From: Deltaproteobacteria bacterium
Lineage (GTDB): Bacteria > Myxococcota_A > Polyangia > Polyangiales > Houyiibacteriaceae
Length of the DNA: 64,000 nucleotides
Assembly: GCA_017644045.1 (NCBI GenBank)
Contig: JAEPMI010000005.1
Span: 248,001 to 312,000 of the forward strand
Reading direction: 5' to 3'
In this document: piece after piece, positions 41,171-49,356 of the stretch
How the letters are laid out: the number at the start of each line of letters is the position of its first letter
Position numbering within the stretch: the stretch's first letter is position 1
Program-made: the position numbers and the translations under genes
The notes under the pieces: model-generated
Databases searched by the model: none
Seen by the model: only the letters and a program-made list of their open reading frames with translations
Told to the model about the DNA's origin: nothing

Positions 41171-42223
41171 TCAGTTGGCCTCGGTCGCCTTGCGGAGGCG
41201 CTCCTGCGCCATCGTGTCCGCGATGCGATTCGTGGGGGAATGGGCGGCCTTGGCCCGCTCGGCGATCTCCAGAACGGTGTCATGGATCCGGTCGACCCGC
41301 TCGGCGACGGCCGCCTCGTCGTAGCCGGTCACCTCGGCGGCGACGTTGATCAGCCCGCCGCCGTTCACCGCGTAGTCCGGCGCGTAGACGATGCCGCGCT
41401 GGTAGAGGTCGTCACCGTTGTGTGGGAAGGCGAGCTGGTTGTTCGCGGCGCCCGCGACGATCTTGCACTGGAGCTGTGGGATGGTGCGGTCGTTGAGCGC
41501 GCTCCCGAGCGCGCAGGGCGCGAAGACGTCGCTCTCGACTCGGAAGATGGCCTCGAGGTCCACGACCTCGGCGCCGAACTCACGCTGCGCGCGCTCGGCC
41601 TTGAGCGGATCGACGTCTGCGACGGTCAGCTTGCAGCCGAGCACGTGGAGCTCGCGGCAGAGCTGATAGCCGACGTGACCGATGCCCTGCACGGCGACGT
41701 GGAGCCCCTCGACGTCGCTGCGATCGAGCACGTGCTGGGCCAACGCCTGAATGCCGCGGCGGACGCCACGTGCGGTCCACGGGCTCGGGTCACCGGAGCC
41801 GCCGTTCTCCGGCTTCACGCCGGTGACGTGCTTGGTGACCGAACGGATGAGCTCCATGTCCTCGACGCTCGTGCCGCTGTCCTCGGCGGTGATGTAGTGG
41901 CCGCCGAGGTCCTCGAGGAAGTGGCCGAAGGCGCGGAAGAGCGCGGCGCGATCGAATTCGCCCTTGGGCCGGATGAGCACCGACTTGCCACCACCGTGGG
42001 GGATGCCGCTGATCGCGGCCTTGTAGGTCATGCCCCGCGCGAGCCGGAGCGCATCGACGAGAGCGTCGTCCTCCGAGTCGTAGTGGATGAAGCGGCAGCC
42101 CCCGAGCGCCGGCCCGAGCCGCGTGTCGTGGATGGCGACGATCGCCTGCATCCCGGTCGCGACGTCGCGCTTGAGGTGGAGCTCGCCGTAGTCGTAGTGG
42201 TCCATTCGGTCGAAGACGCCCAT
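41171..42223 (-). CDS. Leucine/branched-chain amino-acid dehydrogenase
   Basis: 350 residues from the ATG at 42223, which has a perfect GGAGG 5 nt upstream; the frame extends far upstream but is non-coding (element copy C). It oxidatively deaminates Leu/Val/Ile with NAD+. Catalytic Lys68 (MTYKAA) and Lys80 (GGGKSV) fall at the residues used in the Bacillus enzyme numbering. The glycine clamp LGPALGGCRF (about 36-45) and NAD site VAVQGIGHVGYQLC (about 175-188) are present, with APCALGSALND later. Phenylalanine dehydrogenase is an alternative within the family but less likely. Confidence 0.9.
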   Translation of the reverse strand: MGVFDRMDHYDYGELHLKRDVATGMQAIVAIHDTRLGPALGGCRFIHYDSEDDALVDALRLARGMTYKAAISGIPHGGGKSVLIRPKGEFDRAALFRAFGHFLEDLGGHYITAEDSGTSVEDMELIRSVTKHVTGVKPENGGSGDPSPWTARGVRRGIQALAQHVLDRSDVEGLHVAVQGIGHVGYQLCRELHVLGCKLTVADVDPLKAERAQREFGAEVVDLEAIFRVESDVFAPCALGSALNDRTIPQLQCKIVAGAANNQLAFPHNGDDLYQRGIVYAPDYAVNGGGLINVAAEVTGYDEAAVAERVDRIHDTVLEIAERAKAAHSPTNRIADTMAQERLRKATEAN

Positions 42224-42335
42224 CGCTACCTCCGTGGGGACCTGCCCCCGCGCGGACCATAGCGGGGGCCTCGGTGGCGGCAATGCGGTTTCACCCTTCC
42301 ACCCGCTCGAGCTTCGTTGGACCCGCTGAGTCCTG

Positions 42336-42523
42336 GCCTCGCACGGAGTCACGGAGCCACAGAGTTCACGGAGAGAAAAGGAAGGTGGGCTCCGTCGACG
42401 TAGGCGAGTGGCCAGAGCGGGCAACGTCCGTCCGGACGACGACGCGCCGGCATCCAGACACCAAAGCCCCCCAAATTCTTCGTTCCTCCGTGAACTCCGT
42501 GACTCCGTGACTCCGTGCGAGGC
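42336..42523. repeat. Palindromic CAC-arm element, copy C (divergent subtype)
   Basis: Both arms start GCCTCGCACGGAGTCACGGAG (21 of 21 identical after reverse complement of the right arm). Inside each arm CACGGAGT-like 8-9 bp units repeat four times. The centre (about 90 bp) is unique. It fills most of the 346-bp gene-free region 42224-42569; I see nothing else there. The arm core differs from copies A, B and D (CACGGAGT instead of CACAAAGG) but keeps the CTCGCAC entry and spacing. Confidence 0.85.
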
Positions 42524-42569
42524 AAAGCTGAAACTGCCTGCACCGTCAGCCCGAAGCGAAGAGCGGGCG

Positions 42570-43217
42570 TCAGTTCGAGAGACGGTAGCGGGGCGGCTCC
42601 CACGACGCGGCGCCGATGCGAGCAGCGAACGCGAAGGAGAGCGCGGCGCTGATGGTCCACTCGCTCCGGTCGACCTCCGGTGCCCCCTGGAAGCTGGCGG
42701 TGGCGTCGACGCGGCGGGCACCGAGACGCAGTGAGATCGACTGGAAGGGGCCGGTGGTCCGCGAGGGCAGGAGCAACGGCACCGACATGGAGAGCCCCAC
42801 CGCGAGGCCGATGCCGAAGTCGTCGTCGAAGGGGAAGAGCGCTGCGCCGAGCTCGATGCCGAAGCTCTGGACGAAGAGGTCCACCCACTCGTTACCGGTG
42901 CTCAGGTCGAGCAAGAAGAGGGCCGGGAAGAGCGGCCGGAGCTCCACGCCGATGAAGACGTGGCCGTGGCCGCTCCCTACGTCGTCCGCGGGTCCCCACC
43001 GGAGGCCGATCGCTGGACCGGCGGCGTCGATGATCCGAAAGCGCAGATCGGCCGTCATCGTCGCGCGCGCGTCGACGCCGTCGAGGACCACCCCACCACC
43101 GACGTCGGCCGCGATGGTCAGGTCACGGTCGAAGCGGTCGTACACACCGTCCCCGTCGTCCGCATGGGCGAGGGCGGGCCAGAGCGCGAACACGAGGGCC
43201 AGACAGCGCGCGTTCAT
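42570..43217 (-). CDS. Predicted outer-membrane beta-barrel protein
   Basis: 215 residues from the ATG at 43217, overlapping the upstream stop (ATGA). Signal peptide LALVFALWPALAHA. The mature chain alternates polar and hydrophobic residues with aromatic girdle positions and ends in RYRLSN; strands such as TMTADLRFRIIDAAGPAIGLRW, HVFIGVELRPLFPALFLLDL and SISLRLGARRVDATASFQG suggest about 8 strands. Last gene of the four-gene envelope operon. Function unknown. Confidence 0.7.
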   Translation of the reverse strand: MNARCLALVFALWPALAHADDGDGVYDRFDRDLTIAADVGGGVVLDGVDARATMTADLRFRIIDAAGPAIGLRWGPADDVGSGHGHVFIGVELRPLFPALFLLDLSTGNEWVDLFVQSFGIELGAALFPFDDDFGIGLAVGLSMSVPLLLPSRTTGPFQSISLRLGARRVDATASFQGAPEVDRSEWTISAALSFAFAARIGAASWEPPRYRLSN

Positions 43218-44434
43218 GGCGCCCAGTAGGTCGGCAAGGCGAGCGCCAATCGGGCGATGCGCGCGGAGTCGAAGAGCTCGCCCTCGTCGAAGACGTCGAG
43301 GCACGAATCGGTGGCGCGAAGCCGCGTGATCCGTCGGCCATCGATGAAGTCGCAGAGCACGAGAGTCTGGTTGAAGACGGTGGGGTCCGGGACGGCGTGC
43401 AGGTAGGTGCAGTCGACGTCGTAGTCGCCACCGTCATCGAGCTCGGCGCAGTGATTGCCCGGGCCCAGGCGCAGGTCCGCAGCGCCGGTCGCCTCGTTGA
43501 TCTCCCAGACGCGCGCGGGCGAGTCGGGCAGGTCCGAGCGCGTGCCCGTCCAGACCGTTCGATGGCGTCCATCGACGTAGGCGGCGTAGATGTCCTGGAC
43601 GAAGTGGCCGGAACGCGACGCGGTGTAGGCCGGCTCGATCCGAGTGTCGGTCCACGGGTTCACGTCGGCGGCGGCGTAGTTGTTGGGGTCGACCACCCGA
43701 AAGGTCATCGGGTCGAGCGTCGACTGGGTCATCGAGAGCACGCCGAGCCCGACCGGGAGGTCGCCGTTGGTCATCCGGACGGTCGGGTCACCGCCGGTCG
43801 CGGCGTCGTAGAAGCGCACCTGACGAATCGCGCCCGACCCGCGCGGGCGCGTCGCGTGCGCGACGAGAGGCTCGCCATCGGTGCCGTGGACCACGAAGAG
43901 GTCGCCCGGCTGTTCACTGCTCGGCTCCTGCCAGATCGCCCGATCGGTGTCCGCGTCGATGGCCAGGATGGTGCCGTCCTCCGAGGCGGTGACGATCGTC
44001 TTGGGCGGCACGAACCCGACCGCGAAGGGCAAGTCGGGAACGGCACCGGCGGCGTCGTAGCCGTGGCAGATGCACGGCGCGTCGGTCTCGGCGACGGACA
44101 TCCGCAGGATTCGGCCGCCGCAGTCTCGGCCGCCCGGGAGGTCTTCGATGGCGACCAGGAGCCACGGCATCGGGCAGCCCGCAGGGCAGGTCGGCTCCGG
44201 CAGACAGTCGTCCGGCTCGGGGGGCCCGAAGTCCGTACCGGCATCCGCGATCGCGCCATCGGCCAGGGGAGCGTCGAGCGCCGCTCCGTCCGCGAGCGGT
44301 CCCGCGTCGTCCACGGATCCGTCGCCGGCTCCCTCTCGGAAGCTCGACGTGTCCGGCAGACACCCCGCGAGCAGCAGCATGGAGAGCGCGATCCGCACGG
44401 GAGTCGTTCTAGTCGCTCGGGCCAACCCGCGCAT
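43214..44434 (-). CDS. Surface lipoprotein, possibly beta-propeller
   Basis: 406 residues, lipobox SMLLLAGC. An Asp/Ala/Gly-rich linker (about 30-70, with DGS..DGA repeats typical of myxobacterial lipoproteins) precedes a Cys-rich turn (CLPEPTCPAGCP) and a region with repeated strand-turn patterns (TIVTASEDGTILAIDADTDRAIWQE; HRTVWTGTRSDLPDSPARVWEINEATG) like PQQ/WD propeller blades. No enzyme motif. Third gene of the operon, 1 bp after the preceding stop. Confidence 0.75.
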   Translation of the reverse strand: MRGLARATRTTPVRIALSMLLLAGCLPDTSSFREGAGDGSVDDAGPLADGAALDAPLADGAIADAGTDFGPPEPDDCLPEPTCPAGCPMPWLLVAIEDLPGGRDCGGRILRMSVAETDAPCICHGYDAAGAVPDLPFAVGFVPPKTIVTASEDGTILAIDADTDRAIWQEPSSEQPGDLFVVHGTDGEPLVAHATRPRGSGAIRQVRFYDAATGGDPTVRMTNGDLPVGLGVLSMTQSTLDPMTFRVVDPNNYAAADVNPWTDTRIEPAYTASRSGHFVQDIYAAYVDGRHRTVWTGTRSDLPDSPARVWEINEATGAADLRLGPGNHCAELDDGGDYDVDCTYLHAVPDPTVFNQTLVLCDFIDGRRITRLRATDSCLDVFDEGELFDSARIARLALALPTYWAP

Positions 44435-44435
44435 C

Positions 44436-45098
44436 TCAGTCCTCTTCGGGCTCGGGCTCGTCGGGCGCCCCGCCGCGGAACAGGCTGATCAGGAACATCG
44501 CCGGGATGACGAACATCGCCGCCAGATCGATCTCGATCCCTGCGGTGATCTCGTAGTGGCTGAGGTCGTCCATGTGCACGCGGGTCGAGACGTAGATCTG
44601 CAGACCCAGGCCGTAGAAGGAGTGGAAGTTGTAGCTGCGGTAGCCCCACGCGACGGTTCCCATGAAGAAGCCGCCGTCGGTCTGGGGCTGGGCTCGCGCG
44701 GCGTAGCCGGCCGCCGCCGTGACCACGAGGGGATAGCCGCGGGCGATGGGGAAGAGCACGGCCAGCCCGCCGGCGACCTCGGCGGTGTCGAAGCGCTGAA
44801 AGCGCAGGTCGAACGCCGGGCCCACCCGGAAGTGCTCGTCGCCGGGCTTTCCGAAGAGGACCTCGGTGCGCAGGGTCTGCTCGATCTGCAGCCGCGTATC
44901 GAGCAAGAAATCCTCGCCCATCGCGGACGAGGCCGCGCCCATTCCGAATCCATAGCGGGCGGACCACTGGACCAGCGGCGGCTTCAGCGCCGGCTGCCAC
45001 TCCTCGCCGGGGTCCCAGGTGGAGTCGTCCTGGGCCTGGGCGGTCGTCGCGGCGAGCCCCAGGAGCGCCAGCGCCAGCAGTGCGCGGCGCCCGGTCAT
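44436..45098 (-). CDS. Predicted outer-membrane protein
   Basis: 220 residues with signal peptide LLALALLGLAATTAQAQ. Amphipathic strands with many Tyr/Phe/Gly (WSARYGFGMGAASSAMG, RVGPAFDLRFQRFD, SYNFHSFYGLGLQIYVSTRVHMDDLSHYEITAGIEIDL) suggest a beta barrel. The unusual C-terminus MFVIPAMFLISLFRGG plus an acidic tail looks more like a hydrophobic helix. ATG shares one base with the stop of the PDZ gene. Confidence 0.7.
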   Translation of the reverse strand: MTGRRALLALALLGLAATTAQAQDDSTWDPGEEWQPALKPPLVQWSARYGFGMGAASSAMGEDFLLDTRLQIEQTLRTEVLFGKPGDEHFRVGPAFDLRFQRFDTAEVAGGLAVLFPIARGYPLVVTAAAGYAARAQPQTDGGFFMGTVAWGYRSYNFHSFYGLGLQIYVSTRVHMDDLSHYEITAGIEIDLAAMFVIPAMFLISLFRGGAPDEPEPEED

Positions 45099-45883
45099 CA
45101 GCGCGATCGCCAGGTGTATCCACCGTCGAGCTCGACGGTCTCTTCACGGCCGTCGGAGTGCACCACGGTCAACGAGCTGCGGCGGGACGAGGCCATCGAG
45201 AGGGCGCCCGCCGCCGCGTCGCTGCCGAGCTCGTCGATGGTCTTGCCGTCGATCTTCGTCACGCGGTCACCGACCCGGACGCCGGCGCGACCGGCCGGCG
45301 AGAGCTCGATCATCGAGAGGACGAGGAAGCTGTCGCCGCGGACCTCGTACTCCTCGATGCCCGTCCCACGAAGGACGTCGGCGGGCTCGAGCCGGAAGAG
45401 GAGCTGCGCCCCTCCCTCCAGGTTCAGCCGAGAGTCGGCGCCCGGGAGCGCGGTCGCCGGCAAGCCGCGGCCGTTCCAGATGCCGATCGGCTGCGGCACG
45501 CCCGGGTCGTCGTCCCAGAGCTCGATCTTGAGGTCCTCGGTCCGAGGCAGGAGGAGGTTTTCGGTGACGACGTCGAAGGTCGGGCGGAGCTGGTTGGAGA
45601 GCGGTTCGGACTCGAAGATCAGCTCGTCGCCGCGATAGACCCGGATGAAGGGATCGGCCACGGATCCGTCTTCGTCCCAGGGCCGGGCACCGCGCGCTTC
45701 CGGCGGAATCTCGGCGCTCACGAAACGGAGGCGCGTCAGCGATCCGGGTGCGCTCACGTTGGCCGCCTCCGCGGGCGGAACCGTGGACAACGAGGCCGTC
45801 TTGCGAGGGTACGCGCAGCCCGGGGCCATGGCGAAGAGCAGGGCGACGATGGAGCCCACGAGCACGTGCGAAACCGTCCGCAT
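45098..45883 (-). CDS. Lipoprotein with C2-like and PDZ domains
   Basis: 261 residues from the ATG at 45883; the huge upstream frame is antisense to pyk and ignored. Lipobox LLFAMAPGC. Residues about 55-160 resemble a C2-like beta sandwich (VADPFIRVYRGDELIFESEPLSNQLRPTF...LKIELWDDDPG). Residues about 175-255 form a PDZ domain (LSMIELSPAGRAGVRVGDRVTKIDGKTIDEL). No protease domain. It leads the four-gene envelope operon (PDZ, barrel, lipoprotein, barrel) from a promoter inside the 45891-45940 inverted repeat. Confidence 0.78.
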   Translation of the reverse strand: MRTVSHVLVGSIVALLFAMAPGCAYPRKTASLSTVPPAEAANVSAPGSLTRLRFVSAEIPPEARGARPWDEDGSVADPFIRVYRGDELIFESEPLSNQLRPTFDVVTENLLLPRTEDLKIELWDDDPGVPQPIGIWNGRGLPATALPGADSRLNLEGGAQLLFRLEPADVLRGTGIEEYEVRGDSFLVLSMIELSPAGRAGVRVGDRVTKIDGKTIDELGSDAAAGALSMASSRRSSLTVVHSDGREETVELDGGYTWRSR

Positions 45884-45890
45884 GGGTGCC

Positions 45891-45940
45891 CTTGTACCAC
45901 GCGATCGGCACGACGCCGGCCGGAAGCTGCGTGGTACAAG
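45891..45940. promoter_or_regulatory. Mirror-image leaderless promoters of pyk and the envelope operon
   Basis: CTTGTACCACGC (45891-45902) and GCGTGGTACAAG (45929-45940) are a perfect 12-bp inverted repeat with a 26-bp spacer. Each arm is an extended -10 (TG-G-TACAAG) pointing outward, ending 7 nt before the pyk ATG at 45947 and 8 nt before the ATG at 45883. The repeat is thus two identical promoters back to back. Confidence 0.65.
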
Positions 45941-45946
45941 TTGCCG

Positions 45947-47356
45947 ATGAGGCGCACCAAGATCGTCTGCACCCTGGGTCCCGCGAGCTCGAGCGAAGAG
46001 GTCATCGACCAGCTCGTCGCCGCCGGCATGGACTGCGCACGCCTGAACTTCTCTCACGGCGACCACGCCCAGCACGCGGAGATGGCCGCCAAGATCCGAG
46101 CGGCCAGCGGCCGAGCCCGGCGCCCGCTCGCCATCCTGGCCGACATGTGCGGGCCCAAGATGCGCGTCGGCACGTTCTCGAAGGGGCCCGTCGAGCTCGA
46201 GGACGGCCAGGAGTTCACCCTGGACACCGAGGAGGTCGACGGCGACGCCAAGGGCTGCAGCGTGAGCTACGACGCCCTCCCCTCGGATGCCTCCGAGGGC
46301 GACTCCATCCTCCTCGACGACGGGCTGCTGCGCCTTCGGGTGACGGGAACCGAGGGGACGAAGGTCCACACCGTGGTGGAGGTCGGCGGCACCCTCTCCG
46401 ATCGAAAGGGGCTCAACCTTCCGGGGGTGAACCTCAGCACCCCTGCGCTGACCGAGAAGGACCGAGCCGACCTCGACTTCGCGGTGAAGGAGCTGGGGGT
46501 CGATTTCATCGCGCTGAGCTTCGTTCGGCGCGCCAGCGACGTGCTCGAGGCCAAGGTCCTGGCCGGTGACACCCCCGTCATCGCCAAGATCGAGAAGCCG
46601 GAGGCCGTGGAGAACCTCGACGAGATCCTCGACGCGGCGGATGGCGCGATGGTCGCGCGCGGCGACCTCGGCGTGGAGCTCGGCTCCGAGAAGGTCCCGC
46701 TGGTCCAGAAGCGCATCATCCGGGAGACGAACCTCCGCGGGAAGATCGTCATCACGGCCACGCAGATGCTCGACTCGATGATCCGCAACCCCCGCCCCAC
46801 CCGGGCAGAGGCGGCGGACGTCGCCAACGCGGTCATGGACGGCACCGACGCGGTGATGCTCAGCGGCGAGACCGCGGCCGGCAAGTACCCGGTCGGGGCC
46901 GTGAAGATGATGGATCTCATCGCTCGCGAGGTGGAGAGCGAGTGGATCTCGGAGCTCTCGCGACAGACCCGGGACCTCAAAGTGGTGGCGCACGAGGACT
47001 GGGCCTTCCCCGAGGCCGCGGCCCGAGCCGCGGCCGTGCTCTCGACCCACCTGCCGCTGGCGGCCATCGTCACCTTCACCCAGGACGGCCGCTCGGCCGC
47101 CCTGCTGGCCGAGTTCCGGCCACGGGCGCCGATCGTGGCCATCACCCACCTCCCGAGGGTCGCCCAGAGGCTCGCGCTGGAGTGGGGCGTCGTCCCGCGG
47201 CTCGAGGTTCCCCCCGACCATCTCGACGAGACCCTGCGCATCGCGGGGGCGCTGCTGGCCCGTGAAGGGCTGGCGAAGAAGGGCGAGCCCTTCGCCATGA
47301 TCGTGGGCTGGCCCACCTCCGGCCGCACCAATACGGTCAAGCTGCACCGACTCTGA
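45947..47356 (+). CDS. pyk: Pyruvate kinase
   Basis: 469 residues from the ATG at 45947, selected over the long upstream frame by homology (MRRTKIVCTLGPASSSEE is the family N-terminus). It transfers phosphate from PEP to ADP. Active-site features: Arg/Asn in ARLNFSHG, the ADMCGPKMRVG loop, the signature IAKIEKPEAVENLDEI (catalytic Lys) with DGAMVARGDLGVEL (metal Glu/Asp) and VITATQMLDSM. The B domain (about 70-165) is complete and the C domain has the allosteric FTQDGRSA loop. Slightly short, but no domain is missing. Confidence 0.97.
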   Translation: MRRTKIVCTLGPASSSEEVIDQLVAAGMDCARLNFSHGDHAQHAEMAAKIRAASGRARRPLAILADMCGPKMRVGTFSKGPVELEDGQEFTLDTEEVDGDAKGCSVSYDALPSDASEGDSILLDDGLLRLRVTGTEGTKVHTVVEVGGTLSDRKGLNLPGVNLSTPALTEKDRADLDFAVKELGVDFIALSFVRRASDVLEAKVLAGDTPVIAKIEKPEAVENLDEILDAADGAMVARGDLGVELGSEKVPLVQKRIIRETNLRGKIVITATQMLDSMIRNPRPTRAEAADVANAVMDGTDAVMLSGETAAGKYPVGAVKMMDLIAREVESEWISELSRQTRDLKVVAHEDWAFPEAAARAAAVLSTHLPLAAIVTFTQDGRSAALLAEFRPRAPIVAITHLPRVAQRLALEWGVVPRLEVPPDHLDETLRIAGALLAREGLAKKGEPFAMIVGWPTSGRTNTVKLHRL

Positions 47357-47359
47357 CGT

Positions 47360-47372
47360 GGCCAAATTGGCC
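47360..47372. promoter_or_regulatory. 13-bp palindrome between pyk and the kinase gene
   Basis: GGCCAA-A-TTGGCC directly after the pyk stop and 38 bp before the kinase ATG. The loop is too small for a hairpin, so it is more likely a protein site. TGTAGAAG, a possible -10, follows 7 bp later. Confidence 0.4.
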
Positions 47373-47410
47373 CGTTCCGTGTAGAAGGGTCACCAGGCTG
47401 AAACGCTTGG

Positions 47411-48772
47411 ATGGACGACGGGATCCCCAAGAAAATAGGTCGCTACACGGTCGACCGGCTGCTCGGATCGGGGGCGATGGGGTTCGTCTTCCTGGGGCGG
47501 GACCCGGAGCTGGACCGGGCCGTCGCCATCAAGACCGTCCGTGACCTGAACATGGACGAGGACAGCCTCGCGCTCTTCCTCGAACGGTTCCGGAACGAGG
47601 CACGCGCGGCGGCGAAGCTCCACCACCCGAACATCGTCCAGGTCTACGACGTGGGCGACGACGAGGAGCTCGGCCCCTACCTGGTGTTCGAGTACGTCGC
47701 CGGGTCCACGCTGAAGCAGATCTTGCGATCCCGGGGCGCCCTGGACCCGCTCGGGGTCGTGCGACTGGCCGAGGAGGTGGGGGACGCGCTCACCCTCGCC
47801 CACGAGGCGGAGATCATCCATCGGGACATCAAGCCCGACAACCTGCTGATGACTCCGGACGGCCAGACCAAGCTGGCCGACTTCGGCGTGGCGCGGATCC
47901 CGAACGCCGCGCTCACCCGGGAAGGGCAGTTCCTGGGGACGCCCTGCTACGCGGCTCCGGAGACCCTCAAGCAGGGCAAGTACGGCGTCCATTCCGACCT
48001 CTTCTCGTTCGCCGCCGTGCTCTACGAGGCGGCGTCGGGGGTGCGCGCCTTCCCGGGCGACGACGCCGTGGCCGTCGCGCACAAGGTCATCCACGATGAG
48101 CCGAAGCCGGTGCGGCAGGTCGCGGACGACCCCACGATCGTCCCGCCCGAGGTCGAGGCCGTCATCATGGACGGTCTCTCGAAGGACCCCACCAAGCGCG
48201 CGGGGAGCGCCGCCGAGCTCGCGGCCGCGCTTCGCGACGCCTACCTCGCGGCGGGTCTGGTCGATGCAGACGAGGTCGTGCGACCGGCAAGCCGGCGCAT
48301 CCCTCTCCCCGCCGAGCCGACGGGCGGCGGAGGCAGCCGCGCCGGAACGGTGCTCCTCCTGGTCCTGGCGCTCTCCGTGCTGGTCGGCGTCGGTCTGATC
48401 TTCGCGGTCGAGAGCGACGACGACCCGGTCGTGCTCGTGATGGACGCGGGTGTCCCCGACGGAGGGATCGACGCAGGCACGCGCCAGGCGGTCGAGACCG
48501 AGGCGGACGCTGGCGTCGATTTCGGGGCCGCCGAGAGCGAAGCGCCCGACCTCGGAGAGCCCGACGGTGGCCCGATCACGATGACGCCGCACCAGCGGGA
48601 AGAGGCCGCGAAGGACGCACTGGACCGAGCGCGGGCCGCGCTCGGGGACGGAGACGTCGATGGGGTCCGGGAGGCGCTGGCCGAAGCGAGCCGCTACGAT
48701 CCAGGCAACCCGGACATCCAGGAGTTGGAGTCCCGTCTCCGGAGCATCGATGAAGGACCCGGTTCCGACTGA
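47411..48772 (+). CDS. Membrane Ser/Thr protein kinase
   Basis: 453 residues. Kinase domain (about 10-280) with all canonical residues: GSGAMGFVF loop, VAIK (Lys about 41), HRDIKPDN (about 137-144), DFG (about 158-160) and GTPCYAAPE (P+1 loop). It is expected to be active, in contrast to the pseudokinase at 9420. One membrane helix (about 310-332, TVLLLVLALSVLVGVGLIFAV) is followed by an Asp/Glu-rich linker and a TPR-like helical pair (about 398-447). N-in topology, Hanks-type. The following gene starts inside its last 23 bp. Confidence 0.94.
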   Translation: MDDGIPKKIGRYTVDRLLGSGAMGFVFLGRDPELDRAVAIKTVRDLNMDEDSLALFLERFRNEARAAAKLHHPNIVQVYDVGDDEELGPYLVFEYVAGSTLKQILRSRGALDPLGVVRLAEEVGDALTLAHEAEIIHRDIKPDNLLMTPDGQTKLADFGVARIPNAALTREGQFLGTPCYAAPETLKQGKYGVHSDLFSFAAVLYEAASGVRAFPGDDAVAVAHKVIHDEPKPVRQVADDPTIVPPEVEAVIMDGLSKDPTKRAGSAAELAAALRDAYLAAGLVDADEVVRPASRRIPLPAEPTGGGGSRAGTVLLLVLALSVLVGVGLIFAVESDDDPVVLVMDAGVPDGGIDAGTRQAVETEADAGVDFGAAESEAPDLGEPDGGPITMTPHQREEAAKDALDRARAALGDGDVDGVREALAEASRYDPGNPDIQELESRLRSIDEGPGSD

Positions 48773-49349
48773 AGAAGGGCGCGTGGTCGGTTGGTACCGA
48801 CCCGACGTGAGCCTGCGCATCTGGCTGCTCCTGCCCGGCTGCATCTTGCTGACCGTCGTCGGTGCGCTCCTGGTCGGCTATGGCTATGGGCGACTCGAGC
48901 GAGCCGACCCGATCGGTCTGCACGCCGACGCCCGCGCCTTCGAGGAGACCGAGCACGCGGCCGCGCACGATCGCTTCACCCCGCACGACCGCGGCGAGGG
49001 AGATGCCGCGGGGGCGATGTGGATCTTCTTCGTGCTGGGCCTGGCGCTGGTGGCGAGCGGGCCGGGCGTGGCCATCCTCGTCCTCCGGCGCATCTGGGCG
49101 CGCGACGACTTCTTGCTCCTGCGGACCGACGCGCTGATCGCATCCCACGAAGGCCGCCACACGCGCGTCGCGTGGGACGCCATCGAAGCGATCGCGTTCG
49201 TACCCGAGCGTGGGGTGGAGCTGCGGATGCGCGATGGCGGTCTGCAGCTCGTCGATCCGGCGCTCGTCGACGACGGCGAGACCCTCGCCAAACAGCTCGA
49301 AGAGGTTCGCCGCAAGTCGACCTGGGGCCTGCTGCCGCAGCAGCGCTAG
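48750..49349 (+). CDS. Small two-helix membrane protein with PH-like cytosolic part
   Basis: 199 residues from the ATG at 48750, overlapping the kinase gene by 23 nt in another frame. Two membrane helices (about 22-45 and 88-112) enclose a His/Glu-rich loop (EETEHAAAHDRFTPHDRGEG). The C-terminal part (DDFLLLRTDALIASHEGRHTRVAWDAIEAIAFVPERGVELRM) resembles the bPH2/DUF304 type seen at 14159. Coupled to the kinase; function unknown. Confidence 0.72.
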   Translation: MKDPVPTEEGRVVGWYRPDVSLRIWLLLPGCILLTVVGALLVGYGYGRLERADPIGLHADARAFEETEHAAAHDRFTPHDRGEGDAAGAMWIFFVLGLALVASGPGVAILVLRRIWARDDFLLLRTDALIASHEGRHTRVAWDAIEAIAFVPERGVELRMRDGGLQLVDPALVDDGETLAKQLEEVRRKSTWGLLPQQR

Positions 49350-49356
49350 ACCCTCG

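Noticed and set aside
45098-47365. 755-codon minus-strand frame covering pyk
   Set aside because: The first about 490 codons are antisense to pyruvate kinase. Only the part from the ATG at 45883, with signal peptide and PDZ domain, is real.
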